Below, piece after piece: positions 16,067 to 25,421 of a stretch of 25,421 nucleotides of DNA. Both the position numbers and the translations under genes were made by a program. Origin of the DNA: JACRLW01 sp050181465 (GTDB lineage: Bacteria > Planctomycetota > UBA1135 > UBA2386); assembly GCA_050181465.1 (NCBI GenBank), contig JBFXDD010000053.1, positions 1 to 25,421 of the forward strand, read 5' to 3'. The first letter of the stretch is position 1. The number at the start of each line of letters is the position of its first letter. The notes below the pieces were generated by a model. It saw only the letters and a program-made list of their open reading frames with translations, searched no databases and was not told the origin of the DNA.

Positions 16067-17707
16067 TCACCGCGGCGGGCTGCTCACGACCTCGCCGCGA
16101 CCCACACCCCAGCGCTTCGCTCGCTCCAGATTCGCAGCGGTTCGCGGGGCACCGCGGCGGAGCCAGACGTCGCCGCTCGGGCTCGCGAAGACCGGCAGCC
16201 AGGCGGCGGCGTCGACCGGCGGACCGAGGTCGAAGTGGCGGAAGTAGACGTCGGCGCCTAGCCGATCGAGGATCGCCTGCTGGTCGGGACGGCCGTCGCG
16301 CACCGCGACATAGTCGAGGTAGAGATCGCGGCGATAGAGATCGATACGACTGTCGATCGACACCCGCAATGCCGGGTAGCCGCGATAACTGATCAGTCCG
16401 CCGGAGTTGTAGTGGCAGACCACGTTGCCCTCGATGCCGGCTTCGCAGAGGAAGTCGAGCGCCGGCAAGCGCAGGAAGTCGGCGAGCTCCTGTCGCCAAT
16501 AGTCCGCGCGCAACGCCTTCCCGAACACGTTGGCTCGCTCGACCCGAGGCACCGTCGTCAAGGCGAGTGCGCCGACGATCAGGACGCAGCAGCCCATCGC
16601 CGTGGACATCCGGGCCAGCGTCGCGCGCGTCGTGTCACGGAGCGACAGCCGCGTCGCGGCGTCGCGGAAGTGCGCAACGAGCATCACGAAGGGGAAGAGC
16701 ACCAACCAATGGAAGCGCTGCGCCATCAACGCGCCTACGAGCAGGGCAGCGCCGAGCAGCGCGCGCGACGGTGCGGGGATCAGGCCTGACCGGAGGCGAT
16801 CACGCGTCGCCTGTAACACCACCGCCGTCATGAGCCACGCGCCGAGCAAAGTCGCGAGGGTGAGCATGACCCCGACCCATGTCGCGATCGGCAAGGCGTC
16901 GGCGAGCGAGGGCAACAGCGCGAACGGTTCCCATTCGTCACTGACGTACTGCATCACGTCGCGTTTGTCCTGCCATGCGAAGCCCCACAGCTCGACACCC
17001 GACGGCGTCAGGAGACTGGCCCCGGCCATGCCGAGGAGGGTGGCGACCAGGCGCCGACCCTCGCCGACTCCCAGCGGGCGAAGGTTGGTCACTCCGCGAT
17101 TCGCGAGCACGTGGTCGAGGCCGCGCCCGACGGCAAAGGTCGCGAACAGCGGCAGAGCGATCAGCGCGACCGAGTGAGCATTCACCCACACGAGGAACAG
17201 CGCGATGGCGAAGGCCGCATCGCTCCGGCGCCATTCCCGCTCGGTCTGCATGAGTCGGCCGAGGAGCAGCACCAGCGCCAGCATCGTGAAGAGCGTCGGC
17301 CGGGTCTGGATCCGGGCGTGCGCGGTGGCGAGGAACATCAGCACGGCGAGCGCGGCGCCGATTAGGCCGCGCAGTTCGCGCCGACCGATTCGGGCGACTC
17401 CGACCACCAGCGCGGCCGCGAGTGCCGCGGTGAGCAGGCGCAGCGCGGTCAGTCCGCCGAGCCCGTGCACCGCCGCGAAGACCACCTGCGTGAGCCACTC
17501 ATGCAGGAACCACGGCTGACCGGCCGCGGTGAAGGAGAACGGATCGGGCTGGCGCGCGAGCCCATGTTCGAAGAGGTGGCGCCCGGTCGCGACGTGCCAG
17601 AACACGTCGTTCGTGAACACCGGCGCCCCCGCTGCCAGGAGGAGCGCGAGCACGGCGACGGCCGTGGTCGCCAGAACGGCCCATCGCATCGACGAGATCG
17701 CGCGCAT
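16067..17707 (-). CDS. polytopic membrane protein, glycosyltransferase-39-like architecture
   Basis: I cannot give an exact function. From ATG 17707 the protein has 546 residues: an N-terminal membrane helix, a short extracytoplasmic loop with TNDVFWHVATGRHLFEHG and DPFSFTAAGQPWFLHEWLTQ, then about ten further hydrophobic helices up to residue 395. A soluble C-terminal tail has CHYNSGGLISYRGYP, SIDSRIDLYRRDLYLDY and LDRLGADVYF. The first-loop acidic residues, multiple helices and soluble C-terminal domain recall membrane glycosyltransferases of the GT-C/GT39 type, which use polyprenyl-linked sugars. This assignment is inferred. The frame opens at GTG 17764, but ATG 17707 (or 17689) directly precedes the first helix. 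It is divergent from the MATE gene, with 80 bases between the starts, and is followed after 122 bases by the TIR-like gene. Confidence 0.75.
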   Translation of the reverse strand: MRAISSMRWAVLATTAVAVLALLLAAGAPVFTNDVFWHVATGRHLFEHGLARQPDPFSFTAAGQPWFLHEWLTQVVFAAVHGLGGLTALRLLTAALAAALVVGVARIGRRELRGLIGAALAVLMFLATAHARIQTRPTLFTMLALVLLLGRLMQTEREWRRSDAAFAIALFLVWVNAHSVALIALPLFATFAVGRGLDHVLANRGVTNLRPLGVGEGRRLVATLLGMAGASLLTPSGVELWGFAWQDKRDVMQYVSDEWEPFALLPSLADALPIATWVGVMLTLATLLGAWLMTAVVLQATRDRLRSGLIPAPSRALLGAALLVGALMAQRFHWLVLFPFVMLVAHFRDAATRLSLRDTTRATLARMSTAMGCCVLIVGALALTTVPRVERANVFGKALRADYWRQELADFLRLPALDFLCEAGIEGNVVCHYNSGGLISYRGYPALRVSIDSRIDLYRRDLYLDYVAVRDGRPDQQAILDRLGADVYFRHFDLGPPVDAAAWLPVFASPSGDVWLRRGAPRTAANLERAKRWGVGRGEVVSSPPR

Positions 17708-17787
17708 CGTCGCGTTCTTCGACACCGCACCGAGCGAAACTGAAGCGGGGCTCGCAGCGCCCACTCTGGCATCATGCGAGCCCCACG

Positions 17788-19155
17788 ATGTCCCACGCGA
17801 TGCTGAATCGACCGGTCTGGTGGTTGGTCCTGCGACAGGGCTTGCCGCTCGCGGTCGGCATGGCGTGTCACGCGCTGTTCAACCTGGTCGACCTGTGGAT
17901 GGTGGGCGACTTCGGCGCCGATGCCGTCGCCGGCGTGCACTGCGCGACGACGATGAACTTCCTGCCGATGATCGTCGGCAACGGACTCAGCGTCGCGGCG
18001 ATGACCCTCATCGCCCAGGATCTCGGAGCGGCGCGCGGTGCAGCGGCGCGCGATCGTTCGAACCACGCGAACCTTCACATGACACTGCTCGGCGCGGTGC
18101 TGAGCGTCCTCGGCGCGCTTCTGGCGGCGCCGGCGGTCGATCTGCAGGGTGCGAGCGGAGCGGCGCGCGTGTACGGCATCGACTACATGATCGTCACCAG
18201 CCTGTGCACGGTCACGATGTTCGGCCTGATGCAGGCGACGGCCAGCCTGCGCGCGGTCGGCGAGGTCGCGATGCCCTTCGCGCTCCTGCTCGGGGCCAAC
18301 ATCCTCAACATCGCGCTCAACTTCCCCTGCATGTACGGCTGGGAACGGTTCGGACTGCCGGCGCTCGGTCCGGTGGGGGCGGCGTGGGCGAGCGGCCTCG
18401 CGCGGCTGTCGGCCTGGGGCATCGCGTTGGTTTGGCTGCGGCGGCCGGCGCATCCGCTGCGACTTGGTCGGCCGCGAGCCGCCGCCGTGAGTTCAAGGAC
18501 GCAACTCTGGCGCCTGGCCTGGCCGCAGTCGTTGCAGATGCTCGCGCGCGTCACGCCGGTGATCCTGCTCACGCGATTCGCCGGCGCACTCGCCGGGAAC
18601 CCCGCGATCACGGCACTGGGCGTGACCACGCGTCTCGACACTCTGGTGCTGTTCGGCTCGATCGGCTTCGCCTCCGCGGCGACCACCGTCAGCGGTCACA
18701 ACATCGGTGCGGGCGACAGCGCGCGCGCGCGAGCCGCCGGCTGGCACGCCGGGTGGCAATCGATGGTCTTCGCCGCGCTCCTCGTGGGTTCGCTGGCGTG
18801 GGCGGCGCGGGAACTGCTCGGCTGGTTCGTGGCGAGCCCGAGCCCGCAGGTCGAAGCGGTGGCGGTCAGCTACTTGCGGATGGCGGCGTGGGCGCACCCG
18901 CTCGCCGCGTTCTGCATCGCGGGGGCCGGCGCTTTGCAAGGCGCAGGCCGGGTCCTGCCGCCGATGCTGATCGACGTCGCCGGACTGCTGCTGGTGTTCC
19001 TGCCGGCCGGCGCCGGCCTGTGCAGCTTCGCCCCGGGTTTCGGGGTCTACGGACTCTGGTGGGTGGTGCTCGCGACGCACTTGGTCTTGCTGCTCGCCTA
19101 CGTCACCTACCTCCGTCGATGGCCCTGGGCGGAGCGACAGCCTCTGCCAGGGTGA
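17788..19155 (+). CDS. MATE family efflux transporter
   Basis: MATE proteins export drugs, metabolites or lipid-linked compounds in exchange for H+ or Na+ across the cytoplasmic membrane. The 455 residues, with about twelve hydrophobic segments in two similar halves, fit the family. Typical features are the N-terminal GLPLAVGMACHALFNLVDLW with D35 in the first helices, a TTMNFLPMIVGNGLSVAAMT helix, repeat-start QSLQMLARVTPVI in the second half, and an ALGVTTRLDTLVLF segment resembling the usual second-half motif. Substrate cannot be inferred. ATG 17788 is chosen; ATG 17800 is an alternative, neither with a clear ribosome binding site. The gene is divergent from the membrane protein gene at 17707 and stands apart from dnaK by about 206 bases. 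Confidence 0.88.
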   Translation: MSHAMLNRPVWWLVLRQGLPLAVGMACHALFNLVDLWMVGDFGADAVAGVHCATTMNFLPMIVGNGLSVAAMTLIAQDLGAARGAAARDRSNHANLHMTLLGAVLSVLGALLAAPAVDLQGASGAARVYGIDYMIVTSLCTVTMFGLMQATASLRAVGEVAMPFALLLGANILNIALNFPCMYGWERFGLPALGPVGAAWASGLARLSAWGIALVWLRRPAHPLRLGRPRAAAVSSRTQLWRLAWPQSLQMLARVTPVILLTRFAGALAGNPAITALGVTTRLDTLVLFGSIGFASAATTVSGHNIGAGDSARARAAGWHAGWQSMVFAALLVGSLAWAARELLGWFVASPSPQVEAVAVSYLRMAAWAHPLAAFCIAGAGALQGAGRVLPPMLIDVAGLLLVFLPAGAGLCSFAPGFGVYGLWWVVLATHLVLLLAYVTYLRRWPWAERQPLPG

Positions 19156-19178
19156 CAGGTCGGCGGGTGCGCTCCGCC
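19128..19178 (+). terminator. hairpin at the end of the MATE gene
   Basis: GGCGGAGCG (19128-19136) is the perfect reverse complement of CGCTCCGCC (19170-19178). The 33-base loop contains the MATE stop codon. No T-tract follows. The loop is long for a terminator, so a role is uncertain. Confidence 0.25.
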
Positions 19179-19361
19179 GTCATCCTGCCAAGTTGTCGTC
19201 GAGGCGGCGATATCGGTGCCTGATCGTGGCCGTGAATCCTTGTCGCAGAAGGACTTCGGGAGAGTCGGCGAGCGTGGCACGGTGTTTGTTTGCACCGCGC
19301 CGACCCGGCGGTTCGCGGCAGTTCGGCCGCCCCGCCTCACACCCCCTCCCCGGAGCGCTTG

Positions 19362-21278
<1,917 letters not shown>

Positions 21279-21281
21279 GCC

Positions 21282-21319
21282 GCGCCGGACCGCGACCATC
21301 CGAGTCGCTGGTCCGACGC
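21282..21319 (+). terminator. strong hairpin four bases after the dnaK stop
   Basis: CGGACC (21286-21291) pairs with GGTCCG (21310-21315), and GCGAC (21292-21296) with GTCGC (21304-21308). One bulged T (21309) and a 7-base loop separate the arms. After one mismatch, GCG/CGC adds three more pairs outside. This gives about 14 bp in total right after dnaK. No T-run follows, so termination is likely by position but unproven. Confidence 0.55.
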
Positions 21320-21489
21320 GAGCCGGTCTGCGGTCGAGCGAGGTGTCCGCGCTCACGCCGAGTCGGTAGCTCGCCGCACCGGCGGACCGCGGCGCTCGCC
21401 GGCTCGTTTCTGTCGGAGGTGCGTGTCGTGCCGCCGCTTCTCGCAGCACGATCGTGATCCCGCGGCGCCGGCCGGTATCCTCTTCGCCC

Positions 21490-21517
21490 CCGCGCGGCAC
21501 CGTTACGCGCCGCGCGG
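21490..21517 (+). promoter_or_regulatory. hairpin in the leader of the ABC exporter operon
   Basis: CCGCGCGGC (21490-21498) and GCCGCGCGG (21509-21517) form a perfect 9-bp stem with a 10-base loop, ending 24 bases before ATG 21542. It may be a leader structure, an operator-like palindrome or an upstream terminator. The remaining 21320-21489 holds no gene I can support. Confidence 0.35.
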
Positions 21518-21541
21518 AACCGGCTAGTGCAGCTCCCCCCG

Positions 21542-22534
21542 ATGATCGAAGTCGAGCATCTCAGCAAGCGGTTCGGCGCGAGCGTCGCGGTCGATGACGT
21601 GTCCTTTGCCGTCGGGCGCGGCGAAGTGGTGGGCTTCCTCGGGCCGAACGGGGCGGGGAAGACGACGACCATCCGCGTCCTGACCTGCTACCACCCGGCC
21701 AGCGAAGGCTCCGCCCGTGTCGCCGGCTTCGACGTGGTGGCCGAGTCGATGGCGGTTCGCCGGTCGATCGGCTACCTGCCCGAGAACGTGCCGCTGTATC
21801 CCGACATGCGGGTGGAGGAGTATCTGCGCTACCGCGCCGCGCTCAAGGGCGTGCCGCGCAGTCGGCGTCGCGCGCATGTCGAGGAAGCGATGGAGCGGTG
21901 CGGAGTCGTGGAAGTGCGGCGCAAGATGGTCGGCCACGTCAGCCGTGGCTATCGCCAGCGCGTTGGCCTCGCCGACGCGCTCGTCGCCAAGCCGCCGATC
22001 CTGATTCTCGACGAACCGACTTCCGGTCTCGACCCGAACCAGCGGCGGCGGATGAAGGACCTCATCCGCGAACTGGCGCGCGAACACACGATCCTGTTCA
22101 GCTCGCACATTCTGGCCGAAGTCGCCGACGTGTCCTCGCGCGTGATCGTCATCCACCAAGGCAAGCTCTGCGCCGACGGCCGCATCGACGAACTGCTCGC
22201 GCGTTCCCCGGGCCGCGAACTGCGAGTGATCGCGCGCGCCGAACCCGCGCTCCTTCGCGATCTCGTGTCGCGCGCAACCGGCGGACTCGCCGCTCGCGTC
22301 GCGGCACCGGGCGGCGACGACGGCGGGTTCGCCGAGGTCCTCACCGCACTCAGCGGGGTCGACGATCCGCGCGATGCGGTGTCTTCGGCGCTGCGTGAGC
22401 AGGGAATCGCCATCCGCGAGCTCTCGCTCCACCTGCCGACGCTCGAGCAGTACTTCGCACACGTGACCGGACTCTCCGACGCGCACCCCGCCGCGGCCAA
22501 GCGTGTGGACGACCCCGCGGGAGACGCCGCGTGA
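21542..22534 (+). CDS. ABC transporter ATP-binding protein (GldA/NosF-like)
   Basis: This is the ATPase of an ABC-2 type exporter, acting at the inner membrane with the permease encoded next. From ATG 21542 it has 330 residues: Walker A GPNGAGKTT (34-42), Q-loop region GYLPENVPLYPDM (77-89), signature VSRGYRQR (133-140), Walker B ILILDEPTSGLD (153-164, catalytic E158) and the switch histidine H189 (FSSH). The usual LSGGQ is replaced by VSRGY; substitutions such as this occur in the GldA-like group. About 110 extra residues follow the nucleotide-binding domain, as is common in GldA/CcmA-type ATPases. GTG 21527 is an in-frame alternative start, but ATG 21542 matches the family N-terminus (MIEVEHLSKRF). 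The gene overlaps the permease start by GTGA (22531-22534). Confidence 0.92.
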   Translation: MIEVEHLSKRFGASVAVDDVSFAVGRGEVVGFLGPNGAGKTTTIRVLTCYHPASEGSARVAGFDVVAESMAVRRSIGYLPENVPLYPDMRVEEYLRYRAALKGVPRSRRRAHVEEAMERCGVVEVRRKMVGHVSRGYRQRVGLADALVAKPPILILDEPTSGLDPNQRRRMKDLIRELAREHTILFSSHILAEVADVSSRVIVIHQGKLCADGRIDELLARSPGRELRVIARAEPALLRDLVSRATGGLAARVAAPGGDDGGFAEVLTALSGVDDPRDAVSSALREQGIAIRELSLHLPTLEQYFAHVTGLSDAHPAAAKRVDDPAGDAA

Positions 22535-23343
22535 ACGGGGCACTCATCACCCTCGGCCGCGAGCTCGGCGCCTACCTGCGCAGTCCGGTCGGCTACATCA
22601 TCGCGTTTCTCCTGTATCTGCTGCGCGGCTACGAGGTCGACCGACTGCTGCGCAACGCCGCCGTCTTCGGCATCGATCGCGAAGTCCTCGCGACCGCCTA
22701 TCTGCTGCAGAACAGCAGCCTGGTGATGCTGATCCTGGTGCCCGCAGTGCTGACGATGCGCTGCTTCGCGGAGGAGAAGCGCACCGGTTCCCTGGAGGTC
22801 CTGCTCACCGCTCCCGTCCGCGACGGTGCAGTCGTCGCCGGCAAGTGGGGAGCGGCCTTCGGCTTCTTCGCCTTGCTGTGGGCGCCCGCCTTCGTGCTGT
22901 TGGCGGTGCTGCAGAGCTCGAGCTACGTCGGTGCGAACCTCACCTGGGGCCCGATCCTGTCGGGGATGTTCGGCATCCTGCTGGTCGGCGGGCTGTTGCT
23001 CGCTGCCGGTTGCTTCACCAGCAGTCTGACCGACAACCAATTGCTCGCATCCCTGTCGGCGATGCTGTTCGCGTGGGTGATCCTGCTCGGGCCCTCGCAG
23101 TTCCGCGCGGTCGTCGAACCGGTGTCGGCGAGCGAGGATGCGACCTGGTTGGAGACCGCGTGGCGTTGGATCGACGGCAGTGTGGTGCGACCCGTGCTCG
23201 ACGAGATCAACGTCGCCGAGCACCTGCAGGGCTGGTTCTTCCGCGGCGTGATCAGCTCGTCGCACGTGATCTTCTATCTCACCGGGACGGCCGTGTTCCT
23301 CTACCTCACGACGCGTGTGCTGGAGTCGCGCCGATGGCGATGA
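22531..23343 (+). CDS. ABC-2 type permease, GldF-like
   Basis: This is the membrane subunit of the exporter. The 270 residues have about six hydrophobic helices and the marker FAEEKRTGSLEVLLTAPV in the first cytoplasmic loop, which is well conserved in GldF and related NosY-type permeases. The N-terminal RELGAYLRSPVGYII also fits. The start is GTG 22531, overlapping the ATPase stop. The 3' end overlaps the next gene (ATGA around 23340-23343). The substrate is unknown. Homologues occur in gliding Bacteroidetes and in many non-gliding bacteria, so gliding motility must not be assumed. Confidence 0.9.
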   Translation: MNGALITLGRELGAYLRSPVGYIIAFLLYLLRGYEVDRLLRNAAVFGIDREVLATAYLLQNSSLVMLILVPAVLTMRCFAEEKRTGSLEVLLTAPVRDGAVVAGKWGAAFGFFALLWAPAFVLLAVLQSSSYVGANLTWGPILSGMFGILLVGGLLLAAGCFTSSLTDNQLLASLSAMLFAWVILLGPSQFRAVVEPVSASEDATWLETAWRWIDGSVVRPVLDEINVAEHLQGWFFRGVISSSHVIFYLTGTAVFLYLTTRVLESRRWR

Positions 23344-24956
23344 ACGAGTCCGAATCGGCCGTCCCCGCGCATTCGGGCAAGGCGAGCGTGCGGATGTCAC
23401 GCGGTCGGCGTTGGGCCGGTCGCCTCGAGCTGCTGATCGCAGCGACGCTGGCGTTGTGTTCGTGGTTCGCGATCACGGCGTTGGCGACCCGTCCCGCGTT
23501 GCGCGCGATCGTCGATGTCACGCCGCAGGCGCGCTTCTCGGTGGGCGACGAGACGCAGGCCTTGTTCGCCGAGCTGGCGCGCAAGCAGGTGAGCATCGAG
23601 ATCGACACCTTCTTCCAGCGGCCGCCGCAGCCGACGAACGAGTTCGAGCAGCGGATCGTCGCAATCCAGAGCCGGGTGCAGGAGCTGACCCGAGACTTCC
23701 TCAACGTCTACGTCGCGCGCAGTGCCGGTCAGGTGACGGTCAAGCACTACGACTTGCTGCGCGACGTCGCTGCCTCGCGCGAACGCATCGAACAGCTCGG
23801 CGGATTGCGGCGCGAGGACGTGATCGTCGTGAGCGTCGGCAAGCGGCATCGCGAGCTGCAACTCCTCGCCGATCTCGCCGAGATCGACATCCCGGCGTCG
23901 CGCCAGGTCGCGGTGCCCGGCGCGAAGCGGGCCTTGCCGTCGCTCAAGCTCTACAAGGGCGAAGAAGCCGTCGGCAGCGCGGTGCGTTCGCTCCTCGTCG
24001 AGGGCACGCCGCGGCTGTACTTCCTCACCGGCTATCAGGAAGCCGATCTCGAGCGGCCGGTCGCCGATTCCTATTCCGAGCTGGTCGCCGAGTTGGTCAA
24101 GGACGGCTTCGAGGTCGCGCGCTGGAACCTAGAGTCCGAGGGGCGCATGCCCGACGACGCGGCGGTGGTGGGCTTGATCGAGCCGCGCGCCGCGCTGAGT
24201 CCGCGGGCGGTCGATCGGATCGTCGAATGGCTGCAGCGCGGCGGCCGGATGTTCATCAATCTGGCATGGTCGAACGTCGATGCCGAAGGCCGCCGCGGCG
24301 CACTCGACGAACTGGGCAGTCGCATCGGCTTCGTGGCGAGCAACGACGTGGTGTGTCATCCGGTGCCCGACCCGGCGCGTCCGGAGGCGCCGGGCGCCGA
24401 TGGTCCACCCGCGCGAATCCTCACCCTGGCGCCGAGCGCGGGCCATCCGGCGACGCGCGCACTGGTCGAGCGGCAGCGCTATCCGCAGATGACGCACGCG
24501 CGCGAGCTGCGGGCGCGCGACGCCGGACCGGGCTTCCGCTTCGAACCCTTGTTGACCACCGGCCGCTTCGGTTGGCTCGCCCCCTTCGATCCTCGCTTCG
24601 GCGACGCCGACCTGCGCATGCCGCAGGCCAGAGAAGAGCTGGCATCGCGTGCGGTGGGTGCGGTGATCGACGTGACTCCCAGCGAGGGAACGCGCGAAGG
24701 TGCGGTGGTGCTGCTCGGTGGAGTGGCTTTCCTCAATCAGATCTTCACGCAGAACGGCGACCTGGCGCTCAATCTCTTCGATTGGCTGGCGCAACGGGAG
24801 GAGTTGGTCGCGATCCGTGGTCAGCGATTCGTCAGCACGAAGGTGGAGCTGACGCCGCAACAGCTCGATCGCAGCCGAGGACTGCTGCTGCGGTGGACTC
24901 CGGGCGCGATCCTCCTGATGTCCGTCGTGGTGTTCCTGGTGCGGAGGCGTCGCTGA
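23334..24956 (+). CDS. GldG-like membrane-anchored exporter subunit
   Basis: The protein fits the family of GldG-like auxiliary subunits of ABC exporters. Its 540 residues comprise a hydrophilic basic N-terminus, a transmembrane helix (about 33-50), a large extracytoplasmic part, and a C-terminal helix (PGAILLMSVVVFLV) followed by RRRR. The family pattern is seen in VDVTPQARFSVGDETQALF near the first helix, LYFLTGYQEAD in the middle and FLNQIFTQNGDLALNLFDWL near the end. ATG 23334 is preferred because GGAG (23322-23325) lies eight bases upstream; ATG 23340, two codons later, overlaps the permease stop by ATGA. The stop overlaps the following gene (TGATG), so all four genes are coupled. No enzymatic motif is visible. 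The transported compound is unknown. Confidence 0.87.
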   Translation: MAMNESESAVPAHSGKASVRMSRGRRWAGRLELLIAATLALCSWFAITALATRPALRAIVDVTPQARFSVGDETQALFAELARKQVSIEIDTFFQRPPQPTNEFEQRIVAIQSRVQELTRDFLNVYVARSAGQVTVKHYDLLRDVAASRERIEQLGGLRREDVIVVSVGKRHRELQLLADLAEIDIPASRQVAVPGAKRALPSLKLYKGEEAVGSAVRSLLVEGTPRLYFLTGYQEADLERPVADSYSELVAELVKDGFEVARWNLESEGRMPDDAAVVGLIEPRAALSPRAVDRIVEWLQRGGRMFINLAWSNVDAEGRRGALDELGSRIGFVASNDVVCHPVPDPARPEAPGADGPPARILTLAPSAGHPATRALVERQRYPQMTHARELRARDAGPGFRFEPLLTTGRFGWLAPFDPRFGDADLRMPQAREELASRAVGAVIDVTPSEGTREGAVVLLGGVAFLNQIFTQNGDLALNLFDWLAQREELVAIRGQRFVSTKVELTPQQLDRSRGLLLRWTPGAILLMSVVVFLVRRRR

Positions 24957-25421
24957 TGGTTCGGATTCTCGCGTTCTTGCTGCTGCTCGCCGGGATCGGG
25001 ACCGCGCTGTACATCACTCGCGAGAAGGAGACGGTGAACGTCGTCGACGCGCGCGCCGTGCTCGGCGGTCGCCGACTGGGCGATGCCGAGTGGTTCCGGC
25101 TGCGACGCGACGCCAAGACGATGCCGATCGAGTTCGAGCTGCATGCCGAGGGCTGGATGGTGACCGAGCCGGTGCGCGACCGCGCGTCCGTCGCCGTGAT
25201 CGAGGCGCTCGGCAACGCGGTCGACCAGGCCCGCCTGGTGCCGGCGTATCCGGCCGCGGAGGTCACGGAGACCCTGCTGGTCGAGACCGGGCTTGATACC
25301 CCGCGCGGCGAGCTCGAGGTGCGCTACAGCGATGGCGTGACGCTCGCGCTCGCCATCGGTGCGCCCGGCCCGCTGGGCGGCGATCTGTTCGCGCGCCGAA
25401 CCGAACCGGGTGCGGATGGGC
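24956..25421 (+). CDS. DUF4340 membrane-anchored protein, 3' end cut by the window
   Basis: The visible 155 residues begin with a transmembrane anchor (VRILAFLLLLAGIGTALYI, residues 2-20) followed by an extracytoplasmic region. Segments GWMVTEPVRDRASVAVIEAL, TGLDTPRGELEV and APGPLGGDLFARR follow the DUF4340 pattern, a family nearly always found after gldG-like genes. The ATG overlaps the preceding stop (TGATG). The frame stays open to the last base, so the rest of the gene lies outside the window. It probably joins the ATPase, permease and GldG-like subunit in a single complex; its precise role is not known for the family. Confidence 0.82.
   Translation, partial: MVRILAFLLLLAGIGTALYITREKETVNVVDARAVLGGRRLGDAEWFRLRRDAKTMPIEFELHAEGWMVTEPVRDRASVAVIEALGNAVDQARLVPAYPAAEVTETLLVETGLDTPRGELEVRYSDGVTLALAIGAPGPLGGDLFARRTEPGADG

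Noticed and set aside
19156..19361. Search for CIRCE or a heat-shock promoter before dnaK
   Set aside because: No TTAGCACTC-type repeat is visible. The short CGGTG/CACCG pair around a TTTGTTTG stretch near 19280 is too small to call an operator.
22503..23333. Upstream extension of the GldG-like frame
   Set aside because: The frame is open through the permease gene, but the permease is the real gene there and a ribosome binding site supports ATG 23334.

Overview
The window is GC-rich bacterial DNA, densely packed with genes on both strands and without any visible RNA gene. It looks like a member of the Planctomycetota or a close relative. This rests on the combination of a Cys-type sulfatase, a DUF1573 lipoprotein, a tetraheme cytochrome fused to a decayed UshA-like phosphatase, and many lipoproteins beside ordinary bacterial housekeeping genes. 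The lineage is an inference from gene content, not from a marker tree.

Layout. 1-5608 (+): cmk (5' end cut off by the window), plsC, rpsA, an unrecognised lipoprotein and tyrS, tightly spaced or overlapping. 5658-10722 (-): an envelope group read right to left, namely a lipoprotein N-acetylmuramoyl-L-alanine amidase, a DUF1573 lipoprotein overlapping the phosphatase/cytochrome fusion by ATGA, and a fatty acid desaturase. 10723-11055: the only gene-free stretch over 300 bases. It is mostly a long imperfect palindrome with 85-base arms and a 6-base loop, flanked by CTAG on both sides. 11056-13497 (+): a three-gene signalling operon with an RsbW-like anti-sigma kinase, a GAF + SpoIIE-type (RsbU-like) phosphatase and a stand-alone receiver domain. 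13501-17707 (-): a secreted sulfatase, a TIR-like effector and a polytopic membrane protein. 17788-19155 (+): a MATE exporter. 19362-21278 (+): dnaK. 21542-25421 (+): an ABC exporter operon of the GldA/GldF/GldG/DUF4340 type, running off the window.

How the genes work together. The first block couples nucleotide, lipid and translation functions in the common cmk-plsC-rpsA order. The 11-13.5 kb block is a partner-switching module that lacks its STAS antagonist and its sigma factor in the window. The last block should encode one membrane complex: ATPase, permease and two membrane-anchored extracytoplasmic subunits.

Most unusual content. (1) A TIR-like protein with an unassigned N-terminal domain, in visibly lower-GC DNA, with its stop overlapping the start of a sulfatase. 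It is a candidate stand-alone defence effector. (2) The 186-base palindrome, which looks like a MITE or a REP-like element. (3) A cytochrome fused to a metallophosphatase that has lost most of its metal ligands. Several gene ends carry strong GC hairpins without a T-tract.
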